From Patescibacteria group bacterium UBA3291 (GTDB taxonomy: Bacteria > Patescibacteriota > Gracilibacteria > Absconditabacterales > Absconditicoccaceae), in assembly GCA_002361595.1 (NCBI GenBank), contig DETJ01000021.1, forward strand, positions 1 to 48,562: a stretch of 48,562 nucleotides of DNA, given 5' to 3'. The notes beneath the pieces are model-generated. The model saw nothing but the letters and a program-made list of their open reading frames with translations. It was not told where the DNA came from and made no database searches. Below, one piece after another: positions 39,989-48,562 of this stretch (positions are counted from its first letter, which is position 1; each line of letters begins with the position of its first letter). The translations under genes and the position numbers were made by a program.

Positions 39989-42829
39989 CTAGTTTTTTAT
40001 AAATCAGACACGATATTTATCTTTCCTGAACTTATGAAACTTCCAACATTTGGGATATGTAGAGCATCACCAAAAAGGTTCTCATGTCTTGCTATTTTTT
40101 CTTAAAATAGAATAAGCATTTCAACAATTACAAATAGGAGCTTTATAAATGTATCCATCATATAAGAAGTATTTTCAGTCACATCAATTTTTACATCAAT
40201 ATTCTCACGTCATAGAGTTTATTAATATCAAATCTCATCAACATTTAGCACAATGTGGTCATTTGGCATTTTTACTTAATTCTCATCATGATATTATTGT
40301 GTTTAAATCCCTTATAAAGTTAGAAGCATTATATTTATCATGTATAACATAAGCTTTATTTTTTCATCTTGTTATAGCCACATAGAATAGCCTTCTTTCT
40401 TCTGCAAAAGGATAAGCAAAACTGTCATCTACCATACATAAATCTAAGACAGGATCATCATCTATCGTACTTGGGAAAGTATATGAACGTTTTCAATTAA
40501 CATGATCCACAATCACATAATCAGCTTCTAATCATTTTGAGCCATGAACAGTCATTGCATTTATTTTAAATTTGAATTTATATCAAGAATAAGGCATATC
40601 ATAATATTTGGATCAGTTTTCATCTTTTCCTGGTTTCTTATTTAGCTTTTCTAACATATCAAATATATCATTATGATATTTCCACAATGAATATCTTGTA
40701 AGATATAAACAAGATACATTAAACATTTCTTGTTTATATTTTTCTTTATCTTCTTCTGAAAAATGAGAGATACAGTCATCTAATATATCTTTAATAGCAT
40801 TTCTATATGGCTGTTCATCATCACTTTTTTGCTTTTCATATATAAGTATTTTATTGTCCTTTTCTTGATTTTTTGAATATAATGTTTTCTTAATTTGTGA
40901 AGGATTTTTTTGAATAAATGCTCATGAAATATCAGATATTCATTGATTAAATCTAAAAGTATCAAATAATGTAATATGTTTTGTATATCAGAAATATTTA
41001 TCAAAATCTAAGAATATTCACAGTTCACTTCATGTAAATTTGTAAATTGATTGCCAATCATCTCATACACAGAATAATTTTGTTTTATTATGATTTTTTA
41101 TCAATTCAATTAACAAATCGGCTCTTGCTTTTGAAATATCCTGAAATTCATCTACTAAAATATATTTGTATTCTCTTTTTACATATCATGCACGTAAGCA
41201 GTTTATAGCTCATAAAATCATATCACAAAAATCCATAGAATTATTCTCTTTTAATAATCATTTATAAGTTTTATAATATGATTTAAAAATTTCATAAAAT
41301 TTATATGCTCTTTCTTTCTCCCAAACAGGTAAATTATTTATTCTTTGATAAATGATATCATCACTTAAACGACATTCACTATATAAAGCCAAGAATGAGG
41401 ATAAAACTCTTCATAAATTAGTCATTTCTTCTTTTACAAAAGTTTGATCTACTGTTACATGATTACTTGTAGTTACTCAATACAAATTTAATTGTTTTTC
41501 AAATTTATCTAAAAAATATCCTCTTCATCATTTTAAGTCGGCATATCTCATATCTATGAGAATATTTCATGCTTTTTTATGTTCTTCAATTTTGCTATAC
41601 ATTCACTCAACATATCATTCTTCATCTATTCGTGGAGCTGTTTTTTCTAATTCATCAACTCAGAAATATTCTATAAAAATTCATTTTCAGTTATTAACTT
41701 CGGGTAAATAAAAATCTGGTTTGTAATCTTTTTGATTTCACTTTTTATCGGTATAATGAAAGTCTTTTCACTCATATTCTACTTTAATTCAATGTTCAAC
41801 TAAATAATTGGCAATAAGTAATTCTCAATATGATTTAACAATTGTATTTGTTCATCATGATTTAAGAAATGATGGATATTCATTTCATTTATATTTTTTC
41901 TTTTTTCATTCTTCCTCTTCAGTTTCAGTTATGATTTGTTTATCATAATACAAAAAGTAATGAATTATTTTTGAAGATACAATAGGATCATCTTTAATAG
42001 TATTGAGTGTTTTATTTATGATTTTTGCTTTTTCATCATCTTCTAAAACACGTTTTGTCGCACGTCATTCTCAGATTAAATTTTGATTTGAATTGTTCCT
42101 ACTTTCATATTCATCTAGGATTCTTTTACCAAAAGCATGGAATGTAGAAATAGTTTCTTTTAAATCATCTTTATTATATTCAATTCTTTCAGAATCTAAG
42201 GTTTTACAAATTCTTCCTAGCATGTCTTCTTGGGATCTTTTAGAATAAGTAACAACTAAGATATCTTTTAATGGAATTTTCTTTTCTTTATAAAGATATT
42301 TAATTTTATTTTCTATAGTTTTTGTTTTTCAGGTTCCAGCTCATGCATTAACAATTATAGCATCTTCATCTGAGAAAACAGCCTCTTGTTGACTAGGAGT
42401 AAGATTTCAAAATTCTGAGTTTAAACGTATTTTTTCATTGACTAAGAATTGAGTATTGTGGTCTTCAGGAAAAGATTCATTGTCTAATAATCAGTAAAAT
42501 AATGGAAATTCTCCCGCTAATTCTTTTACATATTTTCAGTATAAGTTATCAATTCTTTTAATTGAAGGCATAATCAATTCATAAAGAGAATGGTTTAGGT
42601 ACACATTATCCAAATGTTGATGTAATTGGGATTCTGTTTTAGTTAACCCTGCTCTAACTTTTTCTAGTTCTTCTTTTTCTCTTTGTTTTTTATCTTGATA
42701 TTCTTTTGTTCATGGAATTTTTTCTAAAAACGAAAAAGTCTTACCATCTTTGTGTCATTGATGAATATACATGAAGATGATAAATCAAACAATTATTATA
42801 ATTCCTATTATAGCTAAATAATCTTCCAT
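39989..42829 (-). CDS. Membrane-anchored UvrD/helicase IV-like protein with nuclease and zinc-ribbon domains
   Basis: A 946-residue protein. An N-terminal membrane helix (YLAIIGIIIIVGFIIFMYI) and a coiled segment precede superfamily I helicase motifs: NAGAGTGKTKTIENKI (Walker A), ILVDEFQDIS (Walker B), VGDDWQSIYKF, AMTVHGSKGLEADYVIV and FYVAITRGKN. Between them, about residues 320-420, sits a PD-(D/E)XK-like insert with SYGELLIANYLVEHG, YKPDFYLP and IFIEYFG. The C-terminus has two zinc ribbons (CAKCGGDL...GCKNGC and ICNCGN...GCSTYPKC) like topoisomerase I tails. A DNA repair or uptake role is probable; a membrane tether is unusual for this family. Confidence 0.9.
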
Positions 42830-42925
42830 AAAACAAAAAGAAATAAAAAGCTATATAGATAGTATAATTAAAATTTAAAATTTCGCAAAAAATAGGGTTC
42901 GTAATAAGTTTGAAGAATTTAACTT

Positions 42926-43579
42926 TTATTTATTCATTCTATACCCAAATCATTTAACCGTTTCTATAATATCTTTCCCTAGTTTACTTCTAATAGTGGA
43001 AATATAAACATCTAGCTTTCCATCGTCATCAAATAGCGAATCTCATCACCAAACCTCTTGAATAATATCCGTTCTAGATAGAGGAATTCATATATTTTTT
43101 ACTAGGCATTCCAGGATATTATATTCTTTTACTGTCAGCTTTATTTCTTTATCTCATTTCATAATTTTTCTATTCTGAATATCGATAGAGATATCTCACT
43201 TTTTTATGGGTTTACTTTCATTTTGCTTTCTCCTTGTTAATGCTTTAATTCTAGCTTCTAATTCCTCTAAATCAAAAGGCTTAACGAGATAATCATCTGC
43301 TCAAAGTTCAAATCATTCCAGTTTATCTTCCAATTGTCATTTTGCAGTAGTCATGATAATTGGAATATCTTTTTCAGCTTTAATCTTTTTGCATATTTCT
43401 TCTCCACTCATTCATGGAAGCATGAGATCAAGCAAAATTATATCAAAATCATTATGTCTAGCTACTTCGAGTCAGAATAATCCATTTTCACAGATTGACA
43501 CTTCAAAATCACTTAATTCCAAATATTTTTTTATATTATTTGCTATAGTTTTATTATCTTCTATAAGTAGAACTTTCAT
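42926..43579 (-). CDS. OmpR/PhoB-type response regulator
   Basis: A 217-residue two-component regulator. The receiver domain has VLLIEDN, the phospho-acceptor in IILLDLMLPGMSG, and LVKPFD; the winged-helix domain has KEYNILECLVKN, SRTDIIQEVWG and DVYISTIRSKLG. It lies downstream of its kinase, with a repeat element between them. It probably binds the TTTAAG direct repeats found at three local promoters, including the one driving its own operon. Confidence 0.95.
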
Positions 43580-43620
43580 GTGTTTCTATTATGTAGTAAA
43601 TATGTATCTTGTGTATAATC

Positions 43621-43701
43621 GTCATTCAGAGGCGAGAGAATCGAGCCGAAGAATCCATTTGCATCACGTTTTCTGGATTCTTCGCTAACGCTCAGAATGA
43701 C
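43621..43701. repeat. Palindromic interspersed repeat, family A, copy 2
   Basis: GTCATTC / GAATGAC outer arms and GAAGAATCCA / TGGATTCTTCGC inner arms, the same as at 19253-19384 but with a shorter centre. It lies between the kinase and regulator genes and may act as a transcription attenuator or mRNA-stabilising hairpin. Confidence 0.82.
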
Positions 43702-43718
43702 ATGTAAACCACTTAGTT

Positions 43719-44999
43719 TTAAAATATAATCTTAAATTCACTTCATTTTCATTGATTAGATTTTACTTCGATATTCCATCAGTGCTTTTTTACTAATAAT
43801 TTCACTAAATATAATCAAAGTCCAAAGCTTGTAACATCTGTCTTGGAACTATCTTCCTGCCAAAATCTATCCCAAATTTTCTCTAAATTCTCTTTTTTGA
43901 TTCATTTTCATGTATCTTTTACACTAAATTCTTTATCATTTAATGTAATTTTTATTTTTCATTCATCTGTATATTTAAAAGCATTTTCAATCAGATTTTT
44001 TGCAATAATTTCAAAGCTACTATTATGCACCAGCTTTTCTACACTATCATCACATTTTAATTCTAATTTTAATCACTTATCTTTATACTTCTTTTCTATC
44101 ATTTTTGATACTGACGAAACCACTTCTGAAATATTTTTATTAGATTTCTTAAATTCTGAATCTGCATCCAATTTACTAATCAAAACCAACTCATCCAACA
44201 AATTATTCAGATTTAAAATTTCTCATTTAATGTTTTCCATTCACTCTTTATATTCCTTTGATTTGAGAGAATAATCTATCTCTGAATTTATACTCATCAA
44301 AGGAGTTCTTAGTTCATGAGATGCATTTGAAATAAAATCTTTCAATGCTAAAGTTTGCTTATTAATCTTATCTGTGGCAGAATTAATTTTCATGGCTAAG
44401 ACATTGATTTCATCATTTTCAGGTCAGACTATTTCGTATTTCTTTTCCAAATTATTCAAATCTAATCATTTTACATAATCTATCAAATCGTTCAGTTTGC
44501 GTAGTGAACTTTTTACGAAATATAGTGAAAGAATATAAGCTAAAATTGCTGAAAATATAAGCAAATATATTGAAGTTGTTAGCAAATTTTTTTGAGATAT
44601 GATCTGAGGAGTGATATCTCTTACGATAACGGTATCATTTACTCTATGATAATAGAAATACGAATCTCAAAGTTTACTTATTCCATATCATTTCAAGATT
44701 TCATTATCTTGTAGTTCTTGATATTCCTCTGAATTTAAAGTTATTGAAAGATGATTTATAAATCTCTTCTTAAATTCTGGCTCAGTTTGTCATTGTGGAG
44801 GAGTTTGTCTAGGCTCTTTCATCACTCTTTCTTTCGTCATCATTTTATCTCATTGAACTTCAATATTCAAGGTTCTCCACCGCATTCTAAAGAATAATAA
44901 ATTTGCAAGCACTCCAAAAATCAGAACTATCACAATAGTAAATAGTGTGAATTTTAAACTAATCTTTGATGAAGTTTTCAGATTTTTAAACATTCCCAT
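43719..44999 (-). CDS. Sensor histidine kinase
   Basis: A 426-residue membrane kinase. One helix near residues 16-36 (FTLFTIVIVLIFGVLANLLF), an extracytoplasmic region of about 100 residues and a second helix (SIYLLIFSAILAYILSLYF) are followed by a linker. The H-box is FISNASHELRTPLMS, the N-box NLIENAFKYTD, and the G-boxes VKDTGKGI and FGLGLYLVK. The ligand is unknown. It follows the Spy-like gene after 113 bases that contain a hairpin, and precedes the regulator gene. Confidence 0.95.
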
Positions 45000-45055
45000 T
45001 TTTAAAATAAAGCTATATTAAATTATAAATTTTCCATATTTTTTCAAAGTTAATT

Positions 45056-45095
45056 AAAGAGCGAAAGACTCAATAACAGCCTCCGCTCCATCTTT
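45056..45095 (-). terminator. Possible attenuator between the Spy-like and kinase genes
   Basis: On the minus strand AAAGA-GGAGCG pairs with CGCTCTTT across a 20-base loop. It is weak as a terminator, and could lower kinase and regulator synthesis relative to the Spy-like protein. Confidence 0.4.
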
Positions 45096-45112
45096 GGTTA
45101 ATTTAATATTTT

Positions 45113-45634
45113 TTATTCTTCTTCTGTAGTAGTTTTAGGTTTTTGAATATCTTTTGTAGTATTCATTCACCTCATTTTATGATTTCATTTTCACTGCTTC
45201 ATTCATTTCATGTTTTCATGATTAGCAACGAAATTTTCATAGTCCTCTAATTTCTCCTCTGATATGAATTGCTCTAATTTATCAAAGAATTCATCGTTAA
45301 TCTTCTTGATAGCTTCATCCCTTTCTTCTTGAAGCTTTTCAATCTCAGATTTCTGAGCATCTGTTAGAGATTCTTCATCAATGAAAGCAAATCAGAATCG
45401 TCCTCACTTTCATTCTTTTTGAATCTGATTACCTGAACCAAGTCAGTCTTTTTTTGGATGTTTCATTACATCTCCAGATCAGATTTGTTGTTGCATAACC
45501 ATTTGTGGTTTGCTTATGTCTACTGCTCCAGATAAAGTAGATTCATTTTTGGCTGCATTTACTCCTACTCATGTAGCTAATACCACAGTTGAAAGTCATA
45601 AAATCGCAGCTAATCTTGTTCATTTTCTGTTCAT
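45113..45634 (-). CDS. Spy/CpxP-like exported protein
   Basis: A 173-residue exported protein. TRLAAILGLSTVVLATGVGVNA is a signal peptide. The mature part has a glycine-rich region (LGSGNQIQKEGKGGRFGFAF) and then a helical section starting LTDAQKSEIEKLQEERDEA, which contains an LTxxQ-like motif followed by charged helices as in Spy/CpxP proteins. The tail is Met/Lys/Gly-rich with several TGA glycines. In other bacteria such proteins feed back on two-component envelope-stress systems, and this one is in the same transcript as the kinase and regulator. Confidence 0.75.
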
Positions 45635-45695
45635 CTTTGTAATATTAAAGATTAAAATATTCTCTTTGAGAATGTTTCCTCATGGAAACGATGGC

Positions 45696-45727
45696 ATTAT
45701 AATCATTGACCTTAAATTAAGCTTAAA
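45696..45727 (-). promoter_or_regulatory. Response-regulator-type promoter of the Spy-HK-RR operon
   Basis: Minus-strand TTTAAG (45722-45727) and TTTAAGG (45710-45716) with an 11-base period, then TATAAT (45696-45701). The arrangement is the same as at 37882-37913 and 47174-47205. Most of it lies in the gap after the Cthe_2159-like stop codon. Confidence 0.72.
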
Positions 45728-45735
45728 CTCATTTT

Positions 45736-47127
45736 CTAATTAGTTACTTGTGTTTCTTGAATGTTAGAATCTCATCTCATTCTTCATCTACCTCATCTCA
45801 TTTCTCAATTTGGCATTTCTCAATTTGGCATTCATCTAATATCTCAACTTCATATTCATTGTGGCATTTCTCACATCTCTCATCATCTTGGTCACATTCA
45901 TCCACCCATTCATCACATTCTACCTCATCACATCATTTGATTAGGAACAGTATCATATTCTTCACCATCAATTATTAATTTTCATCATTCAAATACTACG
46001 ACTCCATCATAATCAGTTGGTGATCTTGCTTCTATATCCAAAGTTCATCAGTAAATATATAAGTTTCCATTTGAATCTATTCCGTCAGTATCTCATGCTC
46101 ACATTACAATTTTGATATATCCATCATTCATTGTAAAAGAAACTTCATAAGAATCTGACTTATTTGCTGCATTTATTCAGTCATCAGATGCTGTAATATC
46201 AATATTTCATCCATTCACTTGAATCATAGTTCATTCAATTCATTCAGCTCAATTTATAACAATATTTCCATCATCAATTTGAACTATACTTGTTCCATGA
46301 ATCGCATCATCTAATGCATCTATTGTAAAATCTCATCATCAAATATAAATATATCATAGACTATCGTCATCATTATTTTCTGCATGTAGTCAGTCAGTTC
46401 ATGCATTAAGTACAAAAGTTCCATCTAAAATTCTGATTGAATCATTTGCATCTATTGTCTTCTTAGAGGCTGTGATATTGTAAGTTCCGCCTGTGATTTT
46501 TAAATCATCTTTTGATACTATTCAGTTTTTTGTAGAATTGATTTTCAGAGTTCCTACTCCGTTTAGAGTGATATCTTCTTTGGAAAAGATTACACCATTT
46601 GTGTTGGTTTCTCCATCATCCACAAATTCATCAGTAACTTCTAATGTATTTTCACTATCAGTAGTAGTCACAAAAACTTTATCAGCAGTCTTTACATATA
46701 TACATGGTGAATCAGTGTTAGTAATACTTACACCATCAAGCACAATTTGAACTTTATCTTGATCTCAGGCTTCTACATGTACAGTTACATCTTTAGCAGT
46801 TCATTGAAGGACATACACTCATTCACTCGTTATAGTAATATCATTTCAGTCTGATACTGTGTAATATTCAGCATTAGTTAAATCTGCAGTTTGCTCTAAA
46901 TCTCTATCAGTAAATAATTCTGACTGAGAGAAAATAGCTTTTTTTGAATCTGTGGTAATTGCTGAAACGGTGTTTGAAGTAGAATTGTTCATTTGCACAG
47001 GATTTTGATTTTCCATTGCTACATACTGCTGAGATGTTTTACTATTTGTACATCATGCAATGATTGAAGTAAATCAAAAAGTAAACACTGTACACATTAA
47101 TAATCTTTTTAGAATTAGTTTTGTCAT
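45736..47127 (-). CDS. Cthe_2159-like carbohydrate-binding lipoprotein with Gly/Met-rich tail
   Basis: A 463-residue lipoprotein. LLMCTVFTFGFTSIIAGCTN is a signal with lipobox. Residues 85-400 form repeated parallel-beta-helix rungs (YTVSDGNDITITSEGVYVL, KVQIVLDGVSITNTDSPCIY, GTLKINSTKNGIVSKDDLKI, DDDSLGYIYIGGGDFTIDA) as in the Cthe_2159/DUF4353 family, which binds calcium and polygalacturonate-like polymers. The last 65 residues are very Gly/Met/Arg-rich (MMGGRMGGMGGGMGPRGG and PNGEMPNGEM), nearly all of the glycines being TGA. The gene has a two-component-type promoter. Confidence 0.88.
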
Positions 47128-47173
47128 GATTATATAGGTTAAGATATAAATGTTATTCATTTTGACGATGGGC

Positions 47174-47205
47174 ATTATACATATCAACCTTAAATTAATC
47201 TTAAG
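47174..47205 (-). promoter_or_regulatory. Response-regulator-type promoter of the Cthe_2159-like gene
   Basis: Minus-strand CTTAAG (47200-47205) and TTTAAGG (47188-47194), then TATAAT (47174-47179). It matches the two other promoters base for base over TTAATTTAAGG. Confidence 0.72.
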
Positions 47206-47228
47206 ATAAAATAATAATTTAGATTAAT

Positions 47229-47255
47229 TAAAAAACAGGATATTTCTATCCCGTT
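47229..47255 (-). terminator. Terminator after the duplicated-domain lipoprotein gene
   Basis: AAC-GGATA and TATCC-GTT pair around TTTC, with a minus-strand T run at 47229-47235, 25 bases after the stop codon. Confidence 0.8.
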
Positions 47256-47279
47256 CTTCGGTTTATTTACGAATTATTA

Positions 47280-48227
47280 TTAATAAGCGAATTGATAATT
47301 AGTTGAAATACCTGCATTATCAACTGTAGCAGCTACGAAATTTAATGTTTCAGGATCGTTTATATACAAAACATTTCCTGTAGTTCCATTTTCATATGAT
47401 ACATCAAATAATGAGTAAATCATTCCATCTTCAATTCCTGAGCTAAGTAATTCTTGACTTGTAGTAGCAGGGAATGCAGGAGTAATGTTAACTAAATTAT
47501 GAGGAGTATCTTCCATATATACATTTTCACCTGTAGTAGTTGCTTCTGTAGCAAGGTCTACAACTGTGTATGTACTTTCAGAAGGGAAATTATTTTCAGC
47601 TATTCATTCCAAATCTTCATAAGTCAAAGATTCTATATTATCATAACTAAACTGATAATTAGTTGTAATATCTCCATCTTCTACATTAGCAGCTACGAAA
47701 TTTAATGTTTCAGGATCTACAATATACAATACATTGATAGTTCTTCCATCATCCATAGTACCTTTAACTTCAGTATAAATCATTCCATCTTCAATTCCTG
47801 AGCTAGTTACTTCTCTATCAACCATATGATGATTTTCAGGAGTTAAGAAACCAAGTTCCATTCTGTCATAAACATATCTTCATTCACCTTCACTTTCATT
47901 TGTAGCCATATTAAATTTTGTGTAAGTGTAAGATTTTGGGAAATGAGTTTCAATAAGTCAGATTAATTCACCCATATCTAAAGAAGTTTTTGCTCATTCA
48001 GCTGAAATTTCTGGATTTTCTTCCATATCAGCTAGATAAATTCATCTTCCTCACAAAAGACAAATATCTTTTCCTTCTTCATCTACAGTTACTTCTCATC
48101 CATTATCTAAACAAACTTGTTCAGCAACTGGATATTGAGAAACTTCCTGTTCTCAGTCAGATTTTTGACATCCTGTCAAAGCAATACCACCTATTAAAAG
48201 GAGTGATAAAAATAAAGATTTTTTCAT
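47280..48227 (-). CDS. Lipoprotein with DUF333-like segment and internal duplication
   Basis: A 315-residue lipoprotein. LSLLLIGGIALTGC is the signal and lipobox. Residues 30-60 (YPVAEQVCLDNGGEVTVDEEGKD plus ICLLGG) resemble the DUF333 two-cysteine motif. Two copies of a domain of about 100 residues follow: each has a helix start with NFPSES or HFPKSY plus YT, an EDTPHN or PENHH loop, SSGIEDGMIY, and a C-terminal NVLYIxDPETLNFVAA...TNYQF. The copies are about half identical. Function is unknown, though repeated domains of this kind usually bind ligands at the cell surface. Confidence 0.78.
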
Positions 48228-48310
48228 TTGAAAATAAAATAATAAATAAAAATCGTTCCGCTCAATATATTTTTCTGATGTATAAATTCAATGTTAAAAT
48301 TTTTAAAAAT

Positions 48311-48343
48311 AAAAAAAGACTCTCATTGTAAAATGAGAGTCTA
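48311..48343 (-). terminator. Terminator of the gene at the right edge
   Basis: GACTCTCAT and ATGAGAGTC form a perfect nine-base-pair stem (48318-48341) with a minus-strand T run. It lies 17 bases after the stop codon at 48360. Confidence 0.87.
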
Positions 48344-48359
48344 AATATTAAATATTTTA

Positions 48360-48562
48360 TTATTCAGCAATCTCTTCTACAGCTTCTTCTACATTTTCTT
48401 CTCTAAACTCATCTTCAGCTACCTCATCTCCATAAGTTACACCAATACTTCCATCAACAAAGTCAGCAACACATTCAACACTAATTGCATATCAAATGCT
48501 ACCTTTTCTATATGTAATAACTCAATTTCTAATTAAGCTAGCTCCACCTTCAGATTCTTCTC
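48360..48562 (-). CDS. Partial CDS at window edge, acidic C-terminus
   Basis: The final 66 codons of a protein whose start lies beyond the window. It reads EESEGGASLIRNGVITYRKG, then SIGYAISVECVADFVDGSIG and an acidic tail (EDEFREENVEEAVEEIAE). Two TGA glycines are read through. There is too little sequence to assign a family; the setting suggests another exported protein. Confidence 0.65.

Noticed and set aside
43843..44274. Plus-strand open frame of 143 codons
   Set aside because: It lies opposite the histidine kinase catalytic domain, whose N- and G-boxes are on the minus strand.

Overview
The window is AT-rich and cannot be read with the standard genetic code. Nearly every gene is interrupted by in-frame TGA where its family has a conserved glycine, for example IleRS CWFES-G-AMPF, CysRS SCGPT followed by HI-G-N, and MetRS LPHI-G-HANS. 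Reading TGA as glycine (translation table 25) restores long, recognisable proteins ending in TAA or TAG. This points to a member of the Absconditabacteria/Gracilibacteria lineages of Patescibacteria (CPR). All coordinates below use that code. No tRNA, rRNA or CRISPR array was recognised by eye.

Layout. 1-2034: the 3' end of ileS (apparently lacking the usual C-terminal extension), a promoter, a small structured RNA with its terminator, and a small membrane protein. 2167-10165 (minus): cysS, a membrane protein, then a very tight six-gene run (TyrRS, a free-standing class I synthetase-like protein, a TrpD-like phosphoribosyltransferase homologue, a HAD phosphatase, a zinc dehydrogenase, a HIT protein). 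10323-15863: secreted or repetitive hypothetical proteins, a CMP-kinase-like P-loop protein and a methyltransferase. 15991-20291: metG, a leucine-rich-repeat protein, DNA polymerase III delta-prime, a DUF368 lipid-carrier transporter. 20522-28762: a large membrane protein with a lysozyme/transglycosylase-like end, a DUF1846-like protein, CapA and Memo-like genes, a flavodoxin with a decayed partial copy, two radical-SAM proteins and an HxlR regulator divergent from a cupin. 29472-37086 (minus): hydrolases, an MTA/SAH nucleosidase, flavodoxin and cyclophilin-like lipoproteins, an MBL hydrolase, an acetolactate decarboxylase lipoprotein and a frameshifted paralogue. 37253-39917 (plus): an apparently acquired acyltransferase, then VTC and DUF4956 genes. 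39989-48562 (minus): a membrane-anchored helicase-nuclease, a response regulator, a histidine kinase, a Spy-like protein, a Cthe_2159-like glycine-rich lipoprotein and further lipoproteins.

How they work together. The clearest system is a two-component regulon. Three promoters (before VTC-DUF4956, before Spy-HK-RR and before the Cthe_2159-like lipoprotein) share a TTTAAG direct repeat with an 11-bp period just upstream of a TATAAT box, which suggests that the local OmpR-type regulator controls all three. A second candidate system is the TyrRS to HIT cluster, whose gene content and overlaps suggest a small biosynthetic pathway using activated amino acids or ribosylated intermediates; this is inference.

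Four genes (1669-2034, 15285-15863, 22250-22777, 37253-37816) contain no TGA glycine codon at all. One of them seems to end in TGA inside its terminator hairpin. They look like genes acquired from standard-code organisms.
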